Source: an uncultured Lachnospiraceae bacterium
GTDB taxonomy: Bacteria > Bacillota > Clostridia > Lachnospirales > Lachnospiraceae
DNA length: 10,029 nt
Assembly: GCA_949283905.1 (NCBI GenBank)
Contig: CASDUB010000048.1
Span: 1 to 10,029, forward strand
Reading direction: 5' to 3'
A program made the translations under genes and the position numbers. Below, in pieces: positions 1 through 6,803 of this stretch (its first letter is position 1; every line of letters starts with the position of its first letter). Under the pieces are notes generated by a model that ran no database searches, was not told where the DNA came from, and worked only from the letters and a program-made list of their open reading frames with translations.

Positions 1-998
1 AAGGTATGTTCTCAATGATGAACTATTTCCTTCCTCTCAAAGGCATCGCTTCAATGCACTGCTCAGCTAACTGTGATATGGACGGAAAACATACAGCTAT
101 TTTCTTCGGACTTTCAGGAACAGGTAAGACAACACTTTCAACAGATCCTAAGAGACGCCTTATCGGAGATGATGAGCACGGCTGGGACGACAACGGTATC
201 TTCAACTTTGAAGGCGGATGCTATGCTAAGGTTATCGGTCTTGACAAAGAATCAGAGCCTGATATCTACAATGCAATCAAGAGAGATGCTCTTCTTGAGA
301 ACGTTACTGTTGACGCAGACGGAAAAATTGATTTCGATGATAAGAGCGTAACAGAAAATACACGTGTATCTTATCCTATCGATCATATTAATAATATTGC
401 TTCAGAAGTTAACGGAATCTCAGCAGGTCCTGCTGCAGACAACGTAATCTTCCTTTCAGCTGATGCATTCGGAGTACTTCCTCCTGTTTCTATTCTTACA
501 CCTGAGCAGACACAGTATTACTTCCTTTCAGGATTTACTGCTAAACTTGCTGGTACAGAGCGTGGAATCACAGAGCCTACTCCAACATTCTCAGCTTGCT
601 TCGGTCAGGCATTCCTTGAGCTTCATCCTACAAAATACGGTGAAGAGCTTGTTAAGAGAATGAACGCTAACGGAGCAAAAGCTTATCTTGTAAATACAGG
701 ATGGAACGGAACAGGAAAGAGAATCACTATCAAAGATACTCGTGGTATCATCGATGCGATCCTCAACGGAGATATCAAAACAGCTCCTACAAAGAAAATT
801 CCTATCTTCAATTTTGAAGTTCCTACAGAACTTCCTGGAGTTGATCCTGCAATCCTTGATCCGAGAGATACATATGCTGATCCTTCTGTTTGGGAAGAGA
901 AAGCTAAAGATCTTGCTTCAAGATTCCAGAAGAACTTCACTAAATATACAACAAATGAAGCCGGAAAAGCACTTGTTGCAGCCGGACCACAGTTATAA
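1..998 (+). CDS. pckA: Phosphoenolpyruvate carboxykinase (ATP), 3' part, 5'-truncated by window edge
   Basis: ATP-dependent PEP carboxykinase (EC 4.1.1.49) interconverts oxaloacetate + ATP and PEP + ADP + CO2 in the cytoplasm; in anaerobes it often runs in the carboxylating direction. The frame is open to the left edge (first full codon at base 3), so about 331 C-terminal residues of a family usually near 530 are present. The Met at base 6 is internal, not a start. Visible are the kinase-1a P-loop [11 protein letters not shown] (bases 108-140), the kinase-2/metal stretch LIGDDEHGW just after it, [10 protein letters not shown], and the conserved ENTRVSYPI segment, all very close to well-known bacterial PckA. 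Codons are those of a well-expressed gene (mostly ATC for Ile, CTT for Leu). It ends in its own terminator and looks like a housekeeping gene unconnected with the accessory genes to the right. Confidence 0.97.
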   Translation, partial: GMFSMMNYFLPLKGIASMHCSANCDMDGKHTAIFFGLSGTGKTTLSTDPKRRLIGDDEHGWDDNGIFNFEGGCYAKVIGLDKESEPDIYNAIKRDALLENVTVDADGKIDFDDKSVTENTRVSYPIDHINNIASEVNGISAGPAADNVIFLSADAFGVLPPVSILTPEQTQYYFLSGFTAKLAGTERGITEPTPTFSACFGQAFLELHPTKYGEELVKRMNANGAKAYLVNTGWNGTGKRITIKDTRGIIDAILNGDIKTAPTKKIPIFNFEVPTELPGVDPAILDPRDTYADPSVWEEKAKDLASRFQKNFTKYTTNEAGKALVAAGPQL

Positions 999-1029
999 AG
1001 AATATTTAAATGATCATAATTTAAATAGA

Positions 1030-1064
1030 GGCGCAGCGCGGAATATATCCGTGCCGCGCCTTTT
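1030..1064 (+). terminator. Rho-independent terminator of pckA
   Basis: A 12-bp GC-rich stem (1030-1041 with 1049-1060), containing one A-C mismatch and one G-U pair, closes a 7-nt AT loop and is followed directly by TTTT. It lies 32 bases after the pckA stop codon and separates pckA from the next gene. Confidence 0.9.
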
Positions 1065-1216
1065 ACGTTACATTTAGCTATCTAAAAAAAATAATAAAAA
1101 ATAAAAAAAAGTCCAAAAACCTGCTTATTATTTCGGTTAAACTATGTTCGGAAACAAGATAAAAGACCATTTTAAATTACATTTTATACATATTAAGATT
1201 TAGAGAGGTTTAGATT
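1065..1216 (+). promoter_or_regulatory. Leader/promoter region of the first UROD-like gene
   Basis: The gap holds three A-tracts (1084-1091, 1096-1101, 1103-1110) spaced by roughly one helical turn, which may bend the DNA or act like an UP element. Downstream only a weak core promoter can be proposed: TTAAAC at 1137-1142 and TAAAAG at 1160-1165 with 17-bp spacing, or a TATACA at 1185-1190 lacking a -35. The ribosome binding site AGAGAGG lies at 1202-1208, 8 bases before the ATG. I see no riboswitch-like fold. The region as promoter-bearing is sound because it follows a terminator; the exact boxes are not. Confidence 0.4.
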
Positions 1217-2227
1217 ATGAAGATGAACATGATGAACTGGATAAAAGATACGATCGCTGCTCCAAAGAAAAAAGCTATGCCTGTACTTTCTTTTCCTTCT
1301 ACTCAGAAGATGGGAGTAACTATTCCTGAACTTGTAAAAAGCGCTGATCTTCAGGCTGAGGGAATTGCGTTCGTAGCTAAGCATACAGATGCAGCAGCAG
1401 CCGTAAGCTATATGGATCTTTCTGTTGAAGCTGAAGCATTCGGATCGGAAATTCAGTTTTATGAAGATGAAGTTCCGGCTGTAATTGGATGTATCATAGA
1501 AGAGATGGAAGACGCCGAGGCTCTTGAAGTACCGGAAGTCGGTGCGGCGCGTACAGGACTTTGTGTTGAGGCAATTAAGAAAGCATGTGAAATGATTACG
1601 GACAGACCTGTATTTGCCGGAGTTATCGGTCCTTTTTCTCTTGCGGGACGTCTTCTTGACGTTTCGGAAGCTATGTATTATTGTTACGATGAACCTGAGA
1701 TGGTTACATTAACTCTTGATAAAGTTACTGAATTTTTGATCAAATACTGTAATGCATTTAAAGAGGCCGGTGCAAACGGCGTTGTTATTGCTGAGCCGCT
1801 GGCAGGTCTTTTGGATGCTGAACTTGCAGGAGAATTTTCTGCTCCTTATATGAAGAAAATAGTTGACGCTGTTCAGACTGACGAATTCATAGTTATCTAC
1901 CATAACTGCGGTTCTTCAACTGTTGCGACTATCGATACAATAATTAATAACGGATGTAAAGTATTCCATTTTGGTAATGCTGTTGATATGAGAGATATCG
2001 TTCCGCTCATTCCTTCTGATTGTCTTGTTATGGGTAATATCGATCCTTCAAGCCAGTTCAGAAATGGAACTCCGGAAAGTATCTACAAAGCTACAACAGA
2101 GCTGATGAGTGATCTTTGTCCGAAATATCCGAATTTTGTTATTTCTTCAGGCTGTGATATTCCTGCCCTGTCACCTTGGGAAAATATTGATTCATTCTTT
2201 AAAGCTGTAGAGGATTATTACGCTTAA
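1217..2227 (+). CDS. UROD/MtaA-like corrinoid methyltransferase (paralogue A)
   Basis: A 336-residue cytoplasmic protein of the uroporphyrinogen decarboxylase/MtaA-CmuA superfamily. It carries the zinc signature of the methyltransferase branch, His229-X-Cys231 (YHNCG) and a late Cys313 (SSGCDIP), which in MtaA-type enzymes binds Zn and activates a thiol acceptor in methyl transfer from methylcobamide. The (beta/alpha)8 segments GVIGPFSLAG (135-144), GANGVVIAEPL (185-195) and MGNIDP (272-277) fit that fold. True heme-pathway HemE lacks the H-X-C...C set, so a heme role is unlikely. The ATG at 1217 is favoured by AGAGAGG 8 bases upstream over the ATG two codons later. It forms its own transcription unit between two terminators, beside a regulator and operon with the same chemistry. 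Whether it demethylates a substrate or passes methyl from the corrinoid protein to an acceptor is not decidable here; the MtaA likeness favours the second. Confidence 0.85.
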   Translation: MKMNMMNWIKDTIAAPKKKAMPVLSFPSTQKMGVTIPELVKSADLQAEGIAFVAKHTDAAAAVSYMDLSVEAEAFGSEIQFYEDEVPAVIGCIIEEMEDAEALEVPEVGAARTGLCVEAIKKACEMITDRPVFAGVIGPFSLAGRLLDVSEAMYYCYDEPEMVTLTLDKVTEFLIKYCNAFKEAGANGVVIAEPLAGLLDAELAGEFSAPYMKKIVDAVQTDEFIVIYHNCGSSTVATIDTIINNGCKVFHFGNAVDMRDIVPLIPSDCLVMGNIDPSSQFRNGTPESIYKATTELMSDLCPKYPNFVISSGCDIPALSPWENIDSFFKAVEDYYA

Positions 2228-2247
2228 AATATCTCTATAAATAATAA

Positions 2248-2310
2248 AAGCGCTTCGACAATTATTCTTGTATATGAGAATACTCGCCGAGGCGCTTACT
2301 TTTATTTTAT
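2248..2310. terminator. Bidirectional terminator between convergent genes
   Basis: A 10-bp outer stem (2248-2257 with 2288-2297, one G-U pair) encloses an inner 6-bp stem TATTCT/AGAATA. On the plus strand it is followed by a T-rich tract (2300-2309); on the minus strand the stem is followed by TTTTATTATT. It sits between the stop codons of the plus-strand methyltransferase (2227) and the minus-strand regulator (2371), so it can end both transcripts. Confidence 0.8.
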
Positions 2311-2370
2311 GATACCGGGGATTTAGGGAGTGCACAGCACGAAGAAATCACGACAGACTCATATAAAGCA

Positions 2371-3582
2371 TCATTTAGTGCTTTCTTCTCTGAACTGTCT
2401 GGGTGTAATGCCCATTATCTTCTTAAATACCCTTGAATAATAACTTTGATCGTTAAATCCGCATGATATCGCCACATCAAGTATAGAGTGATCGGAATAA
2501 GAGAGCAGTCTCAGAGATTCGTCTATTCTGATCTTATTCAGATAATCCTTAAAAGACATTTTTGTTACCTGATTAAAGAGTCTTGACAGGTATGAAGGAT
2601 TTAAGTTTACTTTTTGCGCGACTGTTATGAGAGATATATCTTCAGAATAGTGAAGGGCTATATATTCGCTTACATCGCGAATGATCCTGTTGCTCTTGTC
2701 TTCTGTGTGGTAAAGAGCGTTTGTAAAAATCTCAAGGTTGTCGGATAGTATAAATGTAATTTCATCAATTGAATCTGTTTTGTTAATGGAAGCGACAAGA
2801 GCTTCAGTCATCTTTAAAAGTTTTCTGCTCTCTGCGCCCTTTTGTATCACGAAATGAGCGATTGTTCCGCACAGCTGAATAGAGTAATTCTTAAAAAGCT
2901 GAATGTCATTATTTGTAAAATCACGTAATTCCAAAATAAAATCATTAAAAACTTTTTTCGATTCATCCAGATCGCTTGATCGTATGGTTTTTAATAAAAT
3001 GCGCTCCGATTCAAAAGGATAATCTTTTGAGTCGTGATATCCTCCGAAATTATAATTCTCCAAAGCTTTGGATATGCGAGTCTGATGCATTATCCTTTTT
3101 TGATTTACGAGCATGATCTCTTTATATCCCGAAATGACATCGCCCATGAGATAATAGAGCAGCTGACGAGCTTTTTCGATAGATTTTTCATCAAGAATCG
3201 GTATTTCTTTAAGCAATTCGTCAGGATTTTTTTTGATCTCTTCATAACGGTAAAACGGACCTGCCATAATTCCGCCGCTCACAGCTTTAGTCGTATTTAT
3301 GGGATAGATAAGAAAATTCAATTTGTAATCGCATAAAAAATCGTAAATTTCGCCGAGACGCGCGCATTCGGAAAGAGCGTCTATCCTTGCCTTTATAAAA
3401 ACATCGGGATCAGGAAGATTATTTTCAATACGTTTATTCAGCGTCTTATTTTTGCCGATTTCCTCGCAGATTTCAGCCGATTCATTTAAGAGACAGACTT
3501 CGATCCCGGTGTAATAATTAAATAAAGAAAGAACAGATTGTAATTTACCTATTTCTATATTTGGATAATGAATTTTATTCAT
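2371..3582 (-). CDS. AraC-family regulator with N-terminal PocR-like sensor domain
   Basis: A 403-residue transcription factor. The C-terminus (about 300-400) is an AraC/XylS DNA-binding domain with two helix-turn-helix units, near 318-341 (ITVAQKVNLNPSYLSRLF) and 367-391 (DVAISCGFNDQSYYSRVF), ending in the usual GITPRQFR. Residues about 10-110 resemble the PocR ligand-binding domain: LQ...FNYYTGIEVCLLNES, Cys73 and Cys84, then LIYPINTTKAVSGGIMAGPF, matching the PocR layout of two cysteines before a PI...GG...G strand pair. PocR domains have been predicted to sense small hydrocarbon-type ligands. The middle (about 130-290) is helical with no motif I recognise. The start is set by CGGGGA five bases before the ATG (minus strand, 3588-3593). 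It is divergent from the reductase operon and preceded by a strong promoter, the usual geometry for a local activator of that operon, perhaps also of the 1217-2227 gene. Confidence 0.88.
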   Translation of the reverse strand: MNKIHYPNIEIGKLQSVLSLFNYYTGIEVCLLNESAEICEEIGKNKTLNKRIENNLPDPDVFIKARIDALSECARLGEIYDFLCDYKLNFLIYPINTTKAVSGGIMAGPFYRYEEIKKNPDELLKEIPILDEKSIEKARQLLYYLMGDVISGYKEIMLVNQKRIMHQTRISKALENYNFGGYHDSKDYPFESERILLKTIRSSDLDESKKVFNDFILELRDFTNNDIQLFKNYSIQLCGTIAHFVIQKGAESRKLLKMTEALVASINKTDSIDEITFILSDNLEIFTNALYHTEDKSNRIIRDVSEYIALHYSEDISLITVAQKVNLNPSYLSRLFNQVTKMSFKDYLNKIRIDESLRLLSYSDHSILDVAISCGFNDQSYYSRVFKKIMGITPRQFREESTK

Positions 3583-3637
3583 GATTTTCCCCGTTTATGA
3601 CCGTTTGATTTTTGTGACCTTTTGTACCTTGACTCAC

Positions 3638-3666
3638 ATTATAAATCTGATTTTCGGATGCTTCAA
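3638..3666 (-). promoter_or_regulatory. Sigma-A-type promoter of the PocR-AraC regulator
   Basis: On the minus strand a -35 TTGAAG (3661-3666) and a perfect -10 TATAAT (3638-3643) are separated by exactly 17 bp. It points at the regulator start codon about 55 bases downstream. This is the best core promoter in the window. Confidence 0.75.
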
Positions 3667-3676
3667 TTAAAATCAG
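3647..3676. promoter_or_regulatory. Inverted repeat overlapping the regulator promoter (candidate operator)
   Basis: CTGATTTT (3647-3654) and AAAATCAG (3669-3676) form a perfect 8-bp inverted repeat with a 14-bp gap, so the half-sites are 22 bp centre to centre, about two helical turns. One half lies just upstream of the -10 and the other just upstream of and against the -35. This placement suits a repressor or autoregulatory site; that the local regulator binds it is inference. Confidence 0.45.
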
Positions 3677-3750
3677 CAAAAATTTTATTTTAGTTATAAA
3701 AAGGTAAAAATATTCATAATGTCCTTTTGGTAATAAACGTATTCTAAAGG

Positions 3751-3759
3751 TGTTAAAAT
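3751..3759 (+). promoter_or_regulatory. Extended -10 element of the reductase operon
   Basis: TGTTAAAAT matches an extended -10 (TGn followed by TAAAAT, 3754-3759). No acceptable -35 lies 16-18 bp upstream, which is what an activator-dependent promoter would show. A start near 3766 would leave a leader of about 37 bases and falls in an AT-rich palindrome (3762-3777). Confidence 0.4.
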
Positions 3760-3802
3760 GTAATTTAAAATTAAATTTAATAACTGTTTTAGGAGAATGA
3801 TT

Positions 3803-5767
3803 ATGAACAAATCTTGCGGAAAAGAAAAATATCCTAATTTATTTTCACCTATAAGAGTAGGAAATTTAAGATTTAAGAACAGGATAATCGCGGCTCCCAC
3901 AAGCCCGAGCATGATAACGCCTGAAGGATATCTTATGCCGGAATCCGCCTATTATCTCGGTAAAAAAGCAGCCGGCGGCGCGGCTCTTGTTGATTGGGGA
4001 GAGGCAATCGTCCATGTTACGGGACAGTCCCATTCAAAGCAGGTGCGTCTTGATGTTACCGGAGTTCGTACAGGACTTTCATATGCCGCAAAAATGATTC
4101 ATAATAACGGGGCTCTTGCAGGCATACAGCTGTCACACGGAGGAATGTACGGCGGTCTTTCAAGCGTCGGCGGCGCAGTTATAGCGTGCGACCATGCATG
4201 GGGACCTTCGGCATGCGTTATGCCAAGCGGAGAAACAGTAGAAGAGATGCCGCGTGAGATAATAGATACTATCATAAAGGCCTTTGCCGACGGCGCAAAG
4301 CTTTGTAAAGAGTGCGGATATGATATGGTACAGGTTCACGCAGCCCACGGATGGCTGTTTTCGCAGTTCCTTTCTCCTGTACAGAATAAAAGAACAGATG
4401 AATTCGGAGGAAGTCTTGAGAATAGGGCGAGATTTCTCGTAATGACATTAAAAGCGATCCGTGAAGCGGTAGGACCTATGTTCCCTATAGAGGTCAGACT
4501 TGCAGGCGACGACTTCGCCGATTTCGGAGTTCATCTTGAAGAAGAGATAGAAGTTGCAAAGATGATAGACGGTATTGTCGATATTATAAATGTTTCATGC
4601 GGACACCATGAAGTGCCGGAATTATTTACTGTGCAGACTCCAAGCGGATATTTTGAAAAAGGCTGTTACGTTTGGCTTGCTGCAGAGATAAAGAAAAATG
4701 TAAAATGTCTTGTATCATGTATGGGCGCAGTTAAAGATATAGATCTTATGGAGGAGATCATAGCTTCGGGAAAGGCGGATTTTGTAATGCTCGGAAGACC
4801 GCTTCTTGCTGATCCTTTCCTTCCCGAAAAGGCGCTTGAGGGTAAAACCGATGACATCACGCCGTGCATAAGATGCTATGAATGTTTTGGAGAAACACAG
4901 CTTGGAGAAGCTGTTAAATGTACCGTAAATCCTTGTACAGGAAATGAGATGTATGAAACGCCCGTAGGCAAAGCCGAGATAAAGAAGAAAGTTTTAGTAG
5001 TCGGAGGCGGTCCGGGTGGAATGCAGGCTGCCATCACTCTTAGAGAACGCGGTCATGAAGTTACGCTCGTTGAAAAATCGGATCATCTCGGAGGAAATCT
5101 TATTCCGGCAGGCTCGCCATTCGGAAAAGCCGATGTTCTCGAGTTAAATGAAGTTCTGAAGAGAAGAGTAGAACGCTCGGGAGCAAAGATATTGCTGAAT
5201 ACTGACGCCGATGAAGAGTTTGTAAGAGATTTTAATCCGGACGTTATGTTCCTTGCGGTAGGATCACGAGAAGTTGTCCCGCCGATTAAAGGGATAGATA
5301 TGTCTCATGTAATCTCAGCTTCGGAAGCGGAACTTCATCCGGAGAAAGCCGGAGAAAAGGTAGTTATCATAGGCGGCGGCCTTGTGGGATGTGAAGCGGC
5401 AGTTTCCTTTGCTCATAACGGACATAAAGCTTCAGTTGTGGAAATGAGAAATGAAATTCTTCTTGAGTGCAATTTTATTTACAAAGGAGCCCTTGAATAT
5501 CAGATCAAAAAGAACAATGTGGATGTACATACAGGCGCGGCGGTAAAAGAGATAAATCAGACGGGAGTTGTATTTGAAAAAGACGGTGTTCTGATTACTT
5601 TAGAAGCCGACACTGTAGTATATGCCGTAGGTTTCAGAGCTCCATATAACTTTGTGGATAAGATGTGCGATCTTGTTCAGAATACTATAGTTATAGGAGA
5701 CTGCAAAAAAGTAGGACAGATCGGAAACGCGATAGATCAGGCATATCATATGGCAAAAATTGTCTGA
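3803..5767 (+). CDS. OYE-type NADH:flavin oxidoreductase / 2,4-dienoyl-CoA reductase-like Fe-S flavoenzyme
   Basis: A 654-residue enzyme of the 2,4-dienoyl-CoA reductase/enoate reductase/BaiCD group, which reduces activated C=C bonds using NAD(P)H via FAD, [4Fe-4S] and FMN. Residues about 10-345 form an Old Yellow Enzyme barrel (NRIIAAPTS, QLSHGG, VHAAHGWLFSQFLSP, RTDEFGGSLENRARF, VMLGRPLLADP). A CX2CX2CX11C cluster site follows (Cys355, 358, 361, 373). Residues about 395-654 are the FAD/NAD(P)H module, with GGGPGG (401-406), GGGLVG (524-529) and a C-terminal IGDC. Length and order fit the family. Trp184 stands where E. coli FadH has its catalytic Tyr166; the later histidine is kept as CGHHE. 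AGGAG at 3791-3795 lies 7 bases before the ATG at 3803, so the ATG at 3797 (1 base away) is rejected. It leads the operon, 34 bases before the next gene. The substrate is unknown: an enone, enoate or enoyl-CoA. Confidence 0.93.
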   Translation: MNKSCGKEKYPNLFSPIRVGNLRFKNRIIAAPTSPSMITPEGYLMPESAYYLGKKAAGGAALVDWGEAIVHVTGQSHSKQVRLDVTGVRTGLSYAAKMIHNNGALAGIQLSHGGMYGGLSSVGGAVIACDHAWGPSACVMPSGETVEEMPREIIDTIIKAFADGAKLCKECGYDMVQVHAAHGWLFSQFLSPVQNKRTDEFGGSLENRARFLVMTLKAIREAVGPMFPIEVRLAGDDFADFGVHLEEEIEVAKMIDGIVDIINVSCGHHEVPELFTVQTPSGYFEKGCYVWLAAEIKKNVKCLVSCMGAVKDIDLMEEIIASGKADFVMLGRPLLADPFLPEKALEGKTDDITPCIRCYECFGETQLGEAVKCTVNPCTGNEMYETPVGKAEIKKKVLVVGGGPGGMQAAITLRERGHEVTLVEKSDHLGGNLIPAGSPFGKADVLELNEVLKRRVERSGAKILLNTDADEEFVRDFNPDVMFLAVGSREVVPPIKGIDMSHVISASEAELHPEKAGEKVVIIGGGLVGCEAAVSFAHNGHKASVVEMRNEILLECNFIYKGALEYQIKKNNVDVHTGAAVKEINQTGVVFEKDGVLITLEADTVVYAVGFRAPYNFVDKMCDLVQNTIVIGDCKKVGQIGNAIDQAYHMAKIV

Positions 5768-5801
5768 TATTTTAATTGATTAAAGATCGGAGGATGAGAT
5801 T

Positions 5802-6803
5802 ATGATGACGGAAAGAGAAAACTGGTTTGAAGTTTATAATCACGGAAAACCTGAGTGGACGCCTAACCTTTTTGATACATATCATTATGTAGAGACGAGC
5901 GCTTTTGCCAATAAGGGGTATGGACCTGACGGACGCGGCGGTATTGATCTTTATGGCGTAGAATGGATCTGTACAGAGGATACCGGTTGGATGGCTACTC
6001 CGAATCCGAGAAAAATACTTTTTGATTTTGAAGATATTGAAAACTGGAGAGATTATGTTCAGTTTCCGGATGTGGATTCTGTTGATTGGGCTGCAGCGGC
6101 AAAACGTGACCTTGAAGGTTTTAACAGAGATGAAAAAGTGCTTGTTCTATGGTCATTTGAAGGAAACTTTAACAGACTTCAGTCAATGGTAGGAACAGCC
6201 GAAGCGCTTATCGCTATGGTTGAAGAGCCGGAAGCATGCAAGGATTTCTTCGATGCTCATACTAAATTCCTTATGGATATAAATGATCGAATAATCGAAT
6301 ATTATAAACCCGACGTATTCGCCATGGGAGATGACTTTGCCGGCGCCGACAGTATGATGATCTCCAAAGATATGTATAATGAGCTTTTAAAGGAAAACGA
6401 GATGAAGCTCGGACACGGCGTATTAAAGCACAATGTGATTCTGGAACATCATATTTGCGGCTTTGCAGAACCGGTTATTGATGATATCATAGAAACAGGC
6501 GCGACTATATGGTCAACGGCACAGCCTATGAACGATCTTGTAGGAATACAGAAGAGAGTAGGCGACAAGCTTATGATAGACGGCGGATGGAATTCGACAG
6601 GTTCGTTTAATTTTGACGGAGCGTCGGAAGAAAGCGTAAGAGCAGAATCAAGAAGATGCCTTGACACATATTTTAACAATGGATTTTATCAGTGCATGCC
6701 TGTTATAGTAGGAAACGGAGAGCATTTTGAGAACAGATGCAAATGGGCGGCGGATGAACTTCATAATTACAGCGCTGAATTATTTAAAAAGATGAGAAAG
6801 TGA
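5802..6803 (+). CDS. UROD-superfamily methyltransferase (paralogue B)
   Basis: A 333-residue cytoplasmic protein of the UROD/MetE-like fold, distant from the copy at 1217. It has a zinc-type signature, His217-X-Cys219 (HHICGF) with Cys298 (YQCMPV) as candidate third ligand, and the N-terminal ERENWFEVYNHGKPEW typical of uncharacterised anaerobe UROD-like proteins rather than HemE. Conserved-looking segments are VLVLWSFEGNFNRLQSM (113-129), DVFAMGDDFAGADSMMIS (171-188) and MIDGGWNSTG (258-267), where HemE-like enzymes have a MGNIDP-type strand. GGAGG at 5789-5793 lies 8 bases before the ATG. It is 34 bases behind the reductase and overlaps the activase by 4 bases. Sharing an operon with a corrinoid activase suggests it is the substrate-specific methyltransferase that moves methyl onto the corrinoid protein. 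That assignment is inference; a non-methyltransferase UROD-fold role cannot be excluded. Confidence 0.83.
   Translation: MMTERENWFEVYNHGKPEWTPNLFDTYHYVETSAFANKGYGPDGRGGIDLYGVEWICTEDTGWMATPNPRKILFDFEDIENWRDYVQFPDVDSVDWAAAAKRDLEGFNRDEKVLVLWSFEGNFNRLQSMVGTAEALIAMVEEPEACKDFFDAHTKFLMDINDRIIEYYKPDVFAMGDDFAGADSMMISKDMYNELLKENEMKLGHGVLKHNVILEHHICGFAEPVIDDIIETGATIWSTAQPMNDLVGIQKRVGDKLMIDGGWNSTGSFNFDGASEESVRAESRRCLDTYFNNGFYQCMPVIVGNGEHFENRCKWAADELHNYSAELFKKMRK

Noticed and set aside
1065..1216. Cobalamin or SAM riboswitch in the leader
   Set aside because: The leader is short, A-rich and lacks recognisable B12-box or SAM-box elements or a stable fold.
1217..2227. Heme-pathway uroporphyrinogen decarboxylase (HemE)
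   Set aside because: The H-X-C...C zinc signature, MtaA-like segments and corrinoid gene context do not fit HemE, and no other heme or cobalamin biosynthesis genes are near.
3034..3336. Open frame of 100 codons on the plus strand inside the regulator gene
   Set aside because: It lies antisense within the AraC-type coding region, has no ribosome binding site and no recognisable motif; it is a shadow frame.
3694..3912. Short minus-strand frame with hydrophobic residues across the divergent region
   Set aside because: It overlaps the reductase start and the AT-rich control region; apparent hydrophobicity comes from AT-rich codons, and no ribosome site precedes it.
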